A program made the position numbers and the translations under genes. From Endomychus coccineus (lineage: Eukaryota > Arthropoda > Insecta > Coleoptera > Endomychidae): a DNA stretch of 64,000 nucleotides. The number at the start of each line of letters is the position of its first letter. Position 1 is the first letter of the stretch. The stretch lies in the NCBI GenBank assembly GCA_958510875.1, contig OY294070.1, positions 116,664,703 to 116,728,702 on the forward strand, read 5' to 3'. The notes below the pieces were generated by a model. That model made no database searches, was not told where the DNA came from, and saw only the letters and a list, made by a program, of their open reading frames with translations. Positions 23,366-34,490 of the stretch are shown piece after piece.

Positions 23366-23760
23366 ATGTCGCCTCTGAAACAACAAATAATATACAGTGA
23401 TATATTAATAATTCAAAATATAAAAAAAAAATCAAAGGAATCTGAAGATTACAGCGTAAGGTGCGATGACTGCAAGGCCTTGTACATAGGACAAACTGGA
23501 CGCAGTTTCAGTGTAAGTTTCAACGAACATTTTGGAAGTTATATGCTCAAAGAAAAGGACTCTAATTACGCGAATCACCTATTTTAACATGATCAAAATT
23601 CCATCCTTCATCCCGATATTTTACATATTCAAGAGAAAGGACATAAACTCAATATTCTAGAATTCATAGAAATTTTAAACATTCAAAAAAGCTATAGTAA
23701 CATAATAAATGACCAAATCAATAATTCACCATTTGTCAATTCCTATAATTAGATTGATTC
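23366..23760 (+). pseudogene. Penelope-like GIY-YIG endonuclease fragment A
   Basis: The frame contains CDDCKALYIGQTGRSFSVSFNEHF, beginning with the paired cysteines and the YIGQTGR core of Penelope-type GIY-YIG nucleases, then a stop at 23585 and further homologous sequence (ILEFIEILNIQK). The nuclease nicks target DNA for insertion. RT sequence of this element is not seen upstream, so it is a 3' fragment. A hammerhead-like hairpin lies just downstream at 23814-23839, as expected for the element end. Confidence 0.75.
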
Positions 23761-23813
23761 CTAATAGTTAGGTACATAATTTTAGATTCAGCTCTAGTTG
23801 ATAACTCCTAGCT

Positions 23814-23839
23814 TTGAGGATGCCACAGTGTGGCGAAAC
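23814..23839 (+). ncRNA. Hammerhead-like hairpin of a Penelope-like element
   Basis: The sequence TTGAGGAT, stem GCCAC, loop AGT, stem GTGGC, then GAAAC follows the hammerhead order CUGANGA-stem II-GAAA. The first core position (normally C3) is T, so self-cleavage is unlikely in this copy. Similar hairpins lie at 24731 and, less complete, at 21684 and 47174 on the minus strand. Confidence 0.45.
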
Positions 23840-24119
23840 AACTTGTCCACATTGATTCTGAATGAAATGTTGCATTATGTGTAATTCTTCAACTTCCTAA
23901 AGTCAGACTTAATTTATGATTGTACACTGGTTTAATCTTAATTTATCGAATTATTATCAGACTGTATTATTAAAAAATGTTCTAAAATTGTCTCAATAAG
24001 TAAAAAGATTCTATTAATGGAAATCAATGAAAGTTCGACATCTTATCTTTGCATTAGGAATTAATTTTATGATAAATAAAAATTATGAAGCTTCGTTTAA
24101 TAGTCTAGTTCTAGTTCAT

Positions 24120-24679
24120 AGAATATTGAAAAAGTTGAGAAACCTCAGCAAATTGCGTTCGACAATGGTTACCAAAAATCTTTGAACAATAATTCAATTT
24201 CGAAACAAAAACGAAAATTGGAACGTAGTCAACTAACCAAATTAGAGCCATTACCTTCAAATACTTCAATAAAATTCAAAAGTATCACTTATCATTCTTC
24301 AGTAATTAATAAAAGTGAGAACAAGCTAAAACACCGCTTAGGCAACACCTTAGGTAAAGTTACCGACAAATCCGGAATTTACAAAATCAATTGTGAGTCG
24401 TGTTCAAAATGCTATGTGGGTCAAACTAGAAGAAACATTTTAACTCGTAATAAGGAACATTTTGCTCATATAAAGAAAAATAATGGTGAAAAATCAGCGG
24501 TACCCGAATATATTCAAAATACAGGTCACACCATTTCTCAAGAAAATTTATCACTTTTAAAACATAGTACAGACAAATATCTAGATAATTTAGAAGGGAT
24601 GAAAATGTATAAATCAAAAAGCAATTTATTAAATTCCGATTTATCTCCAGCTGAGGGTAACTCTTTGTTTACATTATAA
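24120..24679 (+). pseudogene. Penelope-like GIY-YIG endonuclease fragment B
   Basis: An open 165-residue frame (24182-24679) carries GIYKINCESCSKCYVGQTRRN at residues 64-84 and downstream NKEHFAHIKK, giving a nearly complete GIY-YIG domain. A short in-phase-like extension upstream (from about 24120) reads FDNGYQKSLN in another frame, so the protein is broken at the N-side. It is a second, distinct Penelope-like remnant in the same orientation as fragment A, and the same kind of hairpin follows it. Confidence 0.75.
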
Positions 24680-24730
24680 TCCCCAAATAGTATTCATACA
24701 GGCACATTTTGATTTATAATTTAGTTTACT

Positions 24731-24757
24731 CTGGTGATGGGTACTTGGTAGCCGAAA
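24731..24757 (+). ncRNA. Second hammerhead-like hairpin
   Basis: CTGGTGAT, then a stem GGGTAC, loop TTG and GTAGCC (five of six pairs), then GAAATG. The layout matches the motif at 23814. The A6 position of the core is G, so catalysis is doubtful. Confidence 0.4.
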
Positions 24758-24799
24758 TGTTCTCAGTACTTTAGGGTGTTTATTTCTTATCAATAGTGT

Positions 24800-25795
24800 T
24801 ACAATATATCCACAGTGTGAACCCTTTATAGTTTATGAATAGAAATGTTTGAAATAATTGTTTATTATCATTTTAGTCTTCCCCCAATAAACTAGTTACA
24901 CTTAAAAAGTAAAACGGTGTGCCGTATGTATATATCCCACGAATCGAGACCCAAAAGGACCAATATGTACTAGTTTTATAATTATAGATAAGTTTCCATC
25001 TGATAGAAGTATTTGAAGAATCAACTTATGGTCGTGGCAGATTGACCGGTTCACTTATAGCAGGTCTTACCATAATGACCTACCCTATATTGAAAATATT
25101 CAGAAACGCATCTTCTACTCAAGTATTCCGAATTCCTTAAATATCACCAAAGGAAGTAGATTTATACGTCAGATTTTTTTTTCGTACATCTGAACTACTC
25201 ACTTCCTCTCGCGGTGTATACTAATCATTGTCAAACAAAATTTCAATTTAAGTGACATGGTTGAACTCATGTATTGTGACTATAAGTGTTGCTCATCTTC
25301 AAACGTAGTATTTACTGGTAAAGAAGGAAATTTGAATCCGGATGATGACGCCGAGACAATAGTACTGGTAGCGCCTCATTAGCCTAATAGCCAGTTCCCA
25401 TTGTTTTAACTGTCCAATTTATAGCCGCAGTGTGGTGTGGATCACACGCTCATATATGATATTTGACGTGTGGGAAGACTGATTTACGGTATAGATAACA
25501 CGTACTAAATTGCTTTTAATTGCATATATCTTACCAGTAATTGTAATGTCGACATTAGGACAAAACACAGTGAAGAAATCAACAAACCCTTGCGACGTTT
25601 GTTGAAAATGTTCCACAAATCCGTACACAATGTCATTGTAGGTGGTACATTTCAGTTTCATGAATACCTCCAATTTGAGCAACATTCTGCAGCATGGAGG
25701 AAACCATCAAATGAAATAGTATCCTATCTATTCTACCTCATCGATACTGCTGGTAACTCAAGTTCACTTGAAGTAAAACTTGCCTATTTTCAATA
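24800..25795. other. Spacer, nothing recognised
   Basis: Frames at 25419-25685 (minus) and 25590-25796 (plus) lie opposite each other, and neither has a recognisable motif. Confidence 0.4.
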
Positions 25796-25797
25796 AG

Positions 25798-25965
25798 GTT
25801 GCTTGCTTCCATGCATTCAGGTCGTTTGGTTGGGCCCATTGTACGCTTCGTGGTTAGGTACTCATTCGAGCAGATAAGTTGCCTATCCAAATCTCCTCTA
25901 GTAGTTAAATTGTAGGCTGAAAGGTTTCGAGGTAGGTATTGCAGGAAATTTAGATATGGTTTCAC
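25798..25965 (-). repeat. 3' end of an R1/Jockey-like non-LTR element, copy 1
   Basis: On the minus strand the block GAGTACCTAACCACGAAG, then ACAATGGGCCCAACCAAACG and ACCTGAATGCAT matches the 3' tails at 43770-43880 (plus) and 54405-54470 (minus). The first part reads through to a 75-codon frame with no recognised domain. This is a conserved untranslated tail. Confidence 0.5.
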
Positions 25966-26084
25966 TCCATGTGTTTGCCATAACTCAAATTAACAGCACC
26001 AATTCACCCAAAGCATCATCCATTTATAAACCATGATACGTATTTTGGGCATCTCCAAAGATCTGAGTAACCAGAGAGGCAGAA

Positions 26085-26790
26085 GGTTATTCTTATACTT
26101 TGACTACTACAGGGAAACAAACTATAATGTTCGAAGAACATTGTGTGAGCCAGCAGTGGAATGTGGGGAGAGAAGATAGGAATTCATTCGTATTTCTCTC
26201 GAAGGTTTGGGAGCTATAGGCATAGGGCATAGGAAAAGACCTCACTAGGTGAAGATTTCCACAACTTTGCTGTTCCATAAAAAAATGAAGTCTGGTAGGA
26301 AGAAGTTCGGCAGGTCTCGAGTTTGACTAGTTTGACCTCCTCTAGTTCTCCTATCTGGAATCTCTCGTGGTGGAACAACAGACCAGATTTTTGACAGGCC
26401 ATGGAAATATCTATATAAATGTGAGAGATCTCCCACCTGTCTAGGATGTTCTGAAGAGGTCAATGAAGACGTAAGTGTGACATCATCAATCAAGCGAATA
26501 GCTCTCTTCTGGATATAATCCAAGAGCTCCAGCATATGTTTGGGAGCAGAATTCCAAATATGTGAACCATACTCAAGGGCAGGTCGACTCTGTGCTTTGT
26601 AGATTATGAGGAGCTGCTAGGATTTGAAGTAATTCTTGGCACGGCATAGAAAACCAAGTTTTCTTGAAGCTGTTTCCGCAATGGACATCACCTGATCGTC
26701 CCATGAGAGGATGCTGTTGGTGGTGATCCCGAGCATTGTTATGGAAGCCTTCATAGGAACAGTTGTACTTGATGTGATCATATTAGGGTA
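26085..26790 (-). pseudogene. CR1-like family A: RT C-terminal region and 3' UTR
   Basis: The minus frame LLDYIQKRAIRLIDD (about 26530) followed by DLSHLYRYFHG and PPREIPDRRTR is the C-terminal domain of CR1-like reverse transcriptases. Upstream to 26790 an ILSWDDQV-like thumb segment is visible in a broken frame. The 3' UTR includes GTTCGAAGAACATTGTG and ends in a TAGTCAAAGTATAA-type terminus near 26090. The same UTR occurs at 47390-47560 and, inverted, at 37480-37650. Confidence 0.75.
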
Positions 26791-27539
26791 AGAATAGTAT
26801 GATCATATATGTAATAACAAGGAATGTAGGACGTATTATCAAGCATACAAGTCATTCCAGGTTATCAATTTTCCCGGTACCGATTGATTTTGATTTCAAT
26901 CTCTTTCTTTTGTGTCATGTTACCATGATAACACAATATTGTTGGAATTACGAAGAAAATGATAAAGTTGTGAAAAATCAATACACAGTTCAGAAATCTT
27001 CTCAAAATGGATTAATGATGACACTAAAAAAGCCGAGAAAATTGCTTGTTCAAGATAACACCAAAGAAATCAAGAAACAGCTATGAATGTTACGATTACT
27101 TCAAAAGTGTAGCTGCAAAAAAAATGTTAGCAGTGCCGTAAAAAGTGATGCTCGCCTATATGTACTGAAACGATCCAAACTATTGAAGCCTTCTGCAAGC
27201 TTATGGTACGGATATACAACGCTCAAGGTAAATCATCAAGTTCAAAACTAACTTTCTAGATACAAATAATGTATAGCTCAAAAGAATTGTCATCAACTTT
27301 GTTGGAAACTTATTTATAGTAAGGATAATACACAGGGTGTTTCTTTAAGAATGACCACCGGCCATATCTCGTGAGCTACTGGGAGTAGAAATGTAGAAAA
27401 AAATATTCATTATCAAAGTGGCCAAGTGAAAATCCTGGAGAATATTCAGATTCCACATTCAGCCGCAAGGGGATAAAATTGAAAATTACATATCAAAATT
27501 CTAAATTCTTCAGAAAATTCTCACACTAAGGTATATTTT
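26791..27539. other. Spacer; one possible transposon end
   Basis: The plus frame 26799-27086 is unassigned. At 27331 the sequence CACAGGGTGTTTC resembles the TIR start of the mariner-like element at 57492 (CAGGGTGTCCC), but its partner end is not seen. Confidence 0.3.
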
Positions 27540-28290
27540 TGGTAACATGATTAAAAAAGTGAGTAAGGAGGGTAGTCAAGCAATTCAAACCGTATTTCGT
27601 AGATTTTCGCCATGGCAACCGCTGATGTGTGAGACAATTTTTTTTCTGACAATGTGGACCTTTTCGCAATTTTTGCCTTCAGCTTGTCAAGTAATGGTGC
27701 TTAGTATGCTCCTGTAATGTATTTTCCTTGTTGACTATTCCAGATAACAGTCGCCAGCACTTTCCCAGCCGTAGGAACAGACTTTGCCTATTTTGGAATA
27801 GATTATCCTACAGCACCTCACTGTTTCGACTGTATTTTTATCTCTGGAGTATGAGAGTATATCCCAGTTTCATCAACAGTAATTATTCGGTGTCGAAACT
27901 CTCAAGTTATCGCATCTAAACTGCTCAAACAGAACGTTGCAAACACGTTTTTGGTCCAAAAGAGGGAAATACGTTCTTTGAATATATTCATAGCCCCTGC
28001 TATCTCTCCACCTTTAATTCGGCCGTTGTCTAGCATCATTTGGTGAATTTGAGCGATAGGATCATTAGTGATTGCAGTTTTTGGACGTCCCGAACATTCA
28101 TCGTCACCCAAGCTAGTACGGCCACTTTTAAATTCAGCTTCCCAAAATTTCACAGTGATAAGTCCCCGTACACAGCGTCCAACTGGTCTTTGATTTGTGT
28201 AGGCATATTGCCTGTCAAAAACAAATATTTAATGACATCTCGATACTCGATTTTTCCATTTTCTCAAAAAACAATGACATCGACTCACTC
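27540..28290 (-). pseudogene. Mariner-like transposase, decayed
   Basis: From 28290 downward the minus strand encodes an N-terminal HTH region (YRDVIKYLFL, then VKFWEAEFKSGRTSLGDD and SGRPKTA). The linker DNGRIKGGEIAGAMNI follows, and then IITVDETGIYSHTPE near 27880, which holds the first catalytic Asp (the usual Trp after the Thr is Gly). AGKVLATVIWN comes later. Several stops and frameshifts are present and the C-terminal catalytic part is not clear. The family resembles the mariner at 56731-60106 but differs in sequence. Confidence 0.75.
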
Positions 28291-28309
28291 AAACGATTGT
28301 TGAACAACA

Positions 28310-29159
28310 ACTGCAAGTCCTCAATGGCTGAAATTTTGGGGAATACTTTTCAAAGCATACGCAAATACATTGTCCTACTTCGTTGACAAGTACTGCCATC
28401 TTTATGTTGAGGTCACTTCTCAGATAACCCCCGTACTTGTTATTCGTTATGAACTTTATTAAATTTCTTTCATTTTATTTTTTACTTTGCTCTTGGCCAA
28501 CAGTCTTGATGTATATAATTACACTAATGTAAAGTGTGTGAAGTGTGAATTTGCATTTTATCAATGGAACTCTGCTGATGAATATAAGTAGAATAGAATT
28601 ACTATCCGAAGTTCTATGTTATTTGAAGAACATTAAAGCGAAACGAAATTATAAGCTAGTGTGCATAGATTCAAAAGTTCGTCTCGTATGAGAACAAAAT
28701 ATTCAACATTTAACAATAGTTTGTCTAACATGCAATTAATAGAACATTTGTAGGTAACGTACGAAGTGATAAACGTTAAACGGTGGCCTACAGACATGGG
28801 AACATGGTTTTAATTAATATTTGCGGCATGTTCTTCGACAAGAATAACTGCTCTTCAGAGAAATTCAAAACATTTGCATCTCCCGTCCGATACAATCTCA
28901 AACAAATTTGAGGCGTTTATGAAGCTATGCTGCTCTTTTTTCTTTTGATCGGTAGTATTTTCAGATAACTGTTTTCATAAGGTACTAGTTACCATATAGT
29001 TACAGGTTTCTTCTTCATCACTATTTAGAATATCATTACTTCATAGTAGTACGAGTACGTTGTATTTAGGCCAATTTTCGCGAAACTTTGGAAAAACGTT
29101 ATTCTCCTAAGGACATTATTTGGCAACTTTGTGTTATGCATTTGAGTGAGGCGTTTGAT
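28310..29159. other. AT-rich spacer, nothing recognised
   Basis: No motif or repeat recognised. Confidence 0.4.
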
Positions 29160-29640
29160 GTAAAATTTTTTCAAATACATTTTATTGCTTTTTTTAATGT
29201 ACTCTCTGAATATTGCTTGTAATTGCTTGCAAACTTGTAATTAGAAGATATCAAGATTCCTCCTCGGAAACCCATGTATACGAATTTTCAAATCATTTTA
29301 TTCAATATTAAAATTCACCTTAAATACATTTTATTATGCAATTTATCATCTTTCTAATAACTTTGACTACAGATTCGTAATAAGCGACGTCCTCAACCAC
29401 CATATATCGATTTTTAACTAATTTCATGTAATATTAAGAAAGTGTAACCGATAGTGCAACATAAATTGCATTTGATTATGCAATCTATCGATTTTCAGAT
29501 AATTTTCACTTTGAATTTGGAAGGAGCGACCTCAAAAACCCTCGAGTACCAATATTCAACTGATTTCGGAATATATTTAAAAAATTCAGAAAAAAAGATA
29601 AGTGTGGCACTCGGGGACTTCCGCGGTAAAGCTATTGCAT
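29160..29640 (-). repeat. Helitron-associated 3' repeat units
   Basis: Three diverged units recur, with anchors ACATTTTA at 29177 and 29330 and GCATTTGA at 29467 (steps of about 150 and 137). Shared blocks are TTATGCAAT, ATAACTTTGACT, AGCGACCTCAA-like and a TATCGATTTT motif. Directly beyond, the minus strand reads TGCAATAGCTTTACCGCGG near 29620-29640, similar to a repeat near 32340 and 32735 by the helicase fragment. Confidence 0.45.
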
Positions 29641-29863
29641 AGCATTTTTTCTCAACTTATGCAATTATAATTATTTATTTTTTTAATTTATGCAGTATTT
29701 TTTTTTCTTTGATATTTTGATTCAGGTTTTTTCTTTGATATTAATTCAAGTTACTTTTGAGCGTGGTGACCGATAAGAAAACAAATTCTTTTCTTTTATT
29801 GAATAAATGAGAAGTTAATATCGTTTAAAATATTTTTATTATCTTACAATACATGTAGGTTAT

Positions 29864-30640
29864 TCAGGAATTGGTTATCATTGAAACTATAGGTTTATAA
29901 CCTGAATAACTGAAATAAGAGACATAAGTTTGAGACTTGATATCCTCTAAATATCTGGAAAATACCGCGTCAATAGTGGTCCCATATTTTGTTGTGGATT
30001 CTTGTGGATCATTATTCATTTTCAAATTCAATTTTTCCGAAAGAAAAGTTGTCAACCGCTCTGATTTTTTATCAGCGAAGTTGATGTTGAAATCGCCAGC
30101 CAAGATAAGTGGACATTTATTACCATTTGTACCAAGTATTTTCGACCCTTCTTCAGTGTACTCCAGTAAAGTGCGATGAATAAAATGCTCTACCTCGTCC
30201 AATTTTGGATTCGGAGAAATGTAAATTTCTACCATGACTATGTGTAGGCCATTTCTAAGTTTGCATAAGCACGCACAAATATCTCCAACAAATGAGCGCC
30301 TAACATTAACATCGCTAACGTGTGCAATATGTATTTCAATATTCGGAGTCATAATATTAGTAATATTATTATTATTTTGGTAAATAGCTACCTCACCTTC
30401 TGGAATAGTATCTCGTTTGAATTGAACAATACAATTGAAATTAGGTATTTCAATCGGATTATCATGCGCCATGCAAGTTTCGGTAAGAAGTAACACATTT
30501 GTTTGTCTCGTAACTGAATCCTGTAAATCGTATTTGTGACTATTTAGACTTTGGCAATTGAAAGTCATTATTGAAATGCCGTTTCTATTACTAATGAAAT
30601 CTAAGACACTTTGAGCTGTCGTCTGAACACTATTTAAACC
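29864..30640 (-). pseudogene. Helitron-linked endonuclease domain (APE-like)
   Basis: A 234-residue frame (30568-29864), extendable in frame to about 30640, starts MTFNCQSLNSHKYDL and contains LLLTETCM, ILAGDFNINFA and TTIDAVFSR, then SGYKPIVS in place of the usual terminal SDHKPI. These are motifs of the endonuclease/exonuclease/phosphatase fold (metal ligands E and the DFN asparagine). Insect Helitron-like elements carry this domain C-terminal to a Pif1-type helicase. The helicase end lies 1.4 kb upstream on the same strand at 32270-32021, so the two were probably one protein. The SDH-to-SGY change removes the catalytic His, so activity is unlikely. Confidence 0.75.
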
Positions 30641-32020
30641 AATTTATTCCGATTGCTTGAGTTGAGTATGTTACCGCAACAATCTAATGACTATAATTTT
30701 GAATTATATATATAATTACGTGAATGTTAAATATTTATTCCAACCTGAATCGAGTATTGCTTCTAGATATCACTCCGAAAATTTTACATAAACGGCCATG
30801 AAAGGTTCCAACCTGTGCAGTTCTTCACTTCATACCTTCAAGCTATCCTAGAAGGTTAACAATGATATATCCCACTCCACGTTCCTGGTTTTCCAATTTT
30901 CGCAATAAGTTGAAAGAGAAGAACAATTTTTTTTGAATGTACCTCGAAGCAACAAATTGATATTTTATTGTGTGAAAATTTTCAGCACATGTTTTCATTT
31001 CAGTTCGTAACCTTCCCGTTTATTTTTGCAATATTGTACACGTAAGAAGATTTTGCGTTTCAACTGAACAATTACATCAGGAAAAACTGAATGTCACACT
31101 ACGTGTAATAATAGAAATTCAGATCATCATGTTCTATTTATTTTGCATGAAATCAAGTATAGTTAATTTCAAATAGATATCAGTAGAATCGAGGGGCAAG
31201 ACCCACAAATAGTTCTTATAACTTAACTTTTCAAAATTCATTACGAATATTTGCTAATAAAATCGAATAGAAACTATGAATCTTTTCACTACGAATAAAC
31301 ACAGATGAGAGGCGTTAGTGCCTCTAGATGATGGCTTGTTCTAATGAAGAAAGCAGTTTAGATTTGATGAAGACTATTACTCTAGGTTTTGAGCAACCTG
31401 ATTATCGGATTACTTGTTTTTGTGTGTCGAAGAGTTTTGATATGATAGAATGTTTCTAAATATTATGAAACGATGTATCACCTCCTCACACTCGTTACTA
31501 TGTGGAGTGTATTGGAATGTATTACAATTTAATTCAGTGTATACTGTCACCCCTTCTCCTATTAAAATTTAGACTTTTCTAAAGTAGATTGCAACTGCGA
31601 AGCAGGCATTATCAAAGACTAAACCTACACCAAAGGTTTTGAAAGACACCGAAATGTTTAACGGTTGAATTTGGGGAGTATTAATTACAACCAGTAATAA
31701 AGCGGTCATTATGCTAAATCTGTCGAATGAAAGTAGCTGGAATAAACATCAAAAGTTCCAAGTAGTCCATAATCCTATTAGTGAACAAATAATTACGTGT
31801 TACTGAAGTTGATCTGAGGTTTGTCAAAGTACCTGTAATAATGGATTGTCTTACCTATACCTGATTTATCAAGTGCTTCAGATAAATTATGATTTCAAGT
31901 GGAAAATAGTCATAGTGTGAATTGAATTGTACCCTCACATTCATTCCGAAAAAAAGGTGAGTCCAGATTACGAATGGAGCCACTGCATGAGGATTTAGTG
32001 AAAATATGCTGTTTGATAAT
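30641..32020. other. 1.4-kb segment separating Helitron helicase and endonuclease
   Basis: No recognisable coding sequence. By position it should be either an insertion in the Helitron or the joint between two different copies. No terminal repeats were found. Confidence 0.35.
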
Positions 32021-32270
32021 ATTTACGAAATAATAGAATTGTTTGTAGATCGTGATTTCTTATGTGTGAACAGCAATTTCTGCGAATTATAGTAACGACC
32101 AAATGTCTCAATAAATGGGTAACTGAGCAGTCTTTTGAATTTTTGCAACAAAGATGCAGTCGATGCAGCTTGCCTTCGATTATTATAAAACTTGAATGTA
32201 GAATTATCGTTTTTTGACGTGATATACAATTTTTCAATATTAGTCACGCGAGAGAGCGCAACGTAAGCGA
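32021..32270 (-). pseudogene. Pif1-like Helitron helicase, C-terminal fragment
   Basis: The minus strand reads ELAYVALSRVTNIEKLYIT near 32270-32214. YVALSRV is helicase motif VI of Pif1/Helitron helicases. It continues as FKFYNNRRQAASTASLLQKF, the linker usually found before the endonuclease domain, to a stop at 32023. Everything upstream (motifs I-V, Rep) is missing; the repeat block at 32275 replaces it. Confidence 0.65.
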
Positions 32271-32274
32271 GTTC

Positions 32275-32370
32275 CTATTATTTTTCGTTACGGAATTTCT
32301 TGATTCGGTCGCCGCGCTCAAAGCCCGCGATAAAAGCTATATGCAATATATGCAATAGCTTAATAGAAAC
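32275..32370. repeat. Repeat module A, copy 1
   Basis: ATTATTTTTCGTTACGGAAT...CGGTCGCCGCGCTCAAAGCC...GCGATAAAAGCTATATGCAA. The same sequence recurs at 32662-32745, so the two copies flank a 280-bp repeat (module BC). Copy 1 has an extra ATATATGCA. Confidence 0.85.
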
Positions 32371-32650
32371 AGGTACTCTCAGGTCTCTGCTACGCGCGTC
32401 TAACGTATAAACTCTAACTGACGCGTAGCGAGCTCCTAGAGGCATATGTCAAAATGATTTCGTTCGTAGCTAATTACAGAGGACGTCTGGAGTTGATGCA
32501 ATTATGGTTTTTAGATAATTCGAACCTTCTAATTTCGATAGGCCACGTGAAAATCCCAGAGTGTAAAGCGCTAGAGTGTTATAACATTCGTATAAAATAG
32601 CGAAATTTCTCACTTGTAGAAACTTCAAATTAATTAATTAATTTGACACA
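32371..32650. repeat. Repeat module BC, copy 1
   Basis: It starts TACTCTCAGGTCTCTGCTAC and contains a palindromic pair CTACGCGCGTC/GACGCGTAG, then a 215-bp block (GGCATATGTCAAAATGAT to AAACTTCAAATTAATT). The same order is found at 45971-46405, where about 165 bp of extra sequence sits between the two palindrome halves. Confidence 0.85.
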
Positions 32651-32661
32651 TGTTAGGTGTT

Positions 32662-32745
32662 TAGGTCTTACATTATTTTTCGTTACGGAATTTCTTGATT
32701 CGGTCGCCGCGCTCAAAGCCCGCGATAAAAGCTATATGCAATAGC
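32662..32745. repeat. Repeat module A, copy 2
   Basis: Direct repeat of 32275-32370 (ATTATTTTTCGTTACGGAAT to GCTATATGCAATAGCTTA), apparently identical over more than 75 bp. Confidence 0.85.
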
Positions 32746-32769
32746 TTAAGAAGTGTCTAATGAAATGCA

Positions 32770-33309
32770 TTTTCAAATGCAGCTTAGATAATTTCTATTC
32801 ATTTCGATGTCAGATTCACAATCAGGAACCTTGAAACTCCAAGTTTTCGAGCAATTACAAGCAATATCCAGAGAGTGCAATAAAAAGTGCGGTAAAATGG
32901 ATTCAAAAAATGTCTGCATCATACGCCCCAATCAAACGCATATAACAAAGTTGTCAAAAACCTTCTTTATAAGAATGCCACAAAAAAACCGCTAGGTTCT
33001 ATCGAGCCACAGAACGTTTTCCCGATGTTCTTCCTAAATACAACGTACTATAGATACTTAATCAAATACTTTCATTTTCAATTCGCAATATTGCAAGCCA
33101 CAAACGCCATCGAGCGTTTTTGGGGGACTAGAATAGTAATGCATTTCAGACTTAAACAAAGTTTCTAGTTTATTCCAAATTATTTTCAAATTACATTCAC
33201 AATTTTTAAAAGTCTCTGTGGCACTTGAGAAAATCTCGTGCTGTGCCAACATTTCATTCTATACTGAAGCTTTTTATATATATGTCTTGTTCCCAATCGT
33301 AAAACATAT
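32770..33309. other. Spacer, nothing recognised
   Basis: The short frames at 32807-32995 and 33058-33252 have no recognisable domain. Confidence 0.4.
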
Positions 33310-34490
33310 TATGTGAGAAAAAAAATTAAGGTTGAAAGATAAAAGATAAAATATAGATGCATAGACTCCTCGGGTGCTCCATGCCCCCGGGGTGTGCCGG
33401 ATTCCTACCGACTAAAACCCCTCCTCCGTGAGGTTGGTTCTCCGTCCTAAGGGGAGCCCCACAGCACTACGGTCATTTTAGTCCTATTGTGCCCTCAATT
33501 GTTTCTACCCCCTCATCAGTCCGGTGTATTCTATGAATTTCAGTAGCCTGATTAGGGGATACTTCTGATTTCCTCGGATGTAGTCTTATCGCCTCCGAGG
33601 TATGTCCGACGACCTACCGTGTATGCCGTGCACTGACACAGCACATGCATAGGTGTCTCATCTTCCACGCCGCAACCCCTACAAGTGGGCTGATCTACCA
33701 GTCCCATCGTGTAGAGTTGTTTGTTGCATGGGGCGTGTTCGGTAAGGAATGCAACAAGATTCCGTATTTCTTGTCTGCTGAACGTCAGCAGATTTTTTGC
33801 TCGTTGCTGCTGGAGATCTCCCATCAGTCGCTTGGAGTGCTACATGCGGGGCAGTTCTCTCCAGTAGGCACGGTGCTCTATCTCGAGCCATTTTTGGATT
33901 ACAGATTTCGCTGTGGCATGAGAAATGCCATTAATCATGAAAGGCACGGAAGTGCTGTGAACCTTGATCCTATCGGATCTCATCCCCAATGGCCCAGGTG
34001 ATCCAAGCAATCCGAGGATGCTTCGGCCTTTTTATTCAGCCTTTCCTTGGCCGATAAGATCGAAGCGATACGCTCCTCTTATGGCCTCTGCCTGAACGGC
34101 GAGGTGCAGTGGTTCCAACCCCAACAGCTTCTCCATAGCAGCCGTTGGTGTGGTCGACATTGCGCCTGTTACTCCTAAGCATGCCAGCCTCTGAACTCTG
34201 TTCAGTGAATGCTGGGATGCTTTAGTTTTTGTCTTTGGCCACCACACGATGGCGGCGTATGTTACAATGGGTCTCACTATGGTTGTGTACACCCAGTGTA
34301 CCATCCGTGGAGTGAGTCCCCAGGTTCTCCCAACTGTACGACGACAGGTCCACAGGGCCCTTATCGCTTTGTTAGCGGTTTTCTCCAGATGCTTCCCAAA
34401 GGTCAGCCTTTTATCCAGGCTTACCCCAAGGTTCTTGACCGTGTCAGTCATCTGTATATTTTTTCCATACAAAATTCGGGTTTTATTTAA
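33310..34490 (-). pseudogene. R1/LOA-like non-LTR element: RT thumb, C-terminal zinc region, 3' UTR
   Basis: The minus frame 34472-34032 reads VKNLGVSLDKRLTFGKHL, then LTPRMVHWVYTTIVRPIVTYAAIVWW and VQRLACLGVTGAMSTTPTAAME, the RT thumb and connection of RNase H-bearing non-LTR elements. Frame 33824-33552 contains CNKQLYTMGLVDQPTCRGCGVEDETPMHVLCQC, the terminal CCHC-type region. The RNase H between them is largely missing. The 3' UTR (33360-33540) is GC-rich and ends in A-rich TAAAAGATAAAA-like repeats near 33320. The segment is distinctly GC-richer than its surroundings. Confidence 0.85.

Noticed and set aside
27331..27343. Full mariner-like element starting at CACAGGGTGTTTC
   Set aside because: Only one end is visible, no inverted partner was found, and the mariner-like gene at 27540-28290 has a different sequence.
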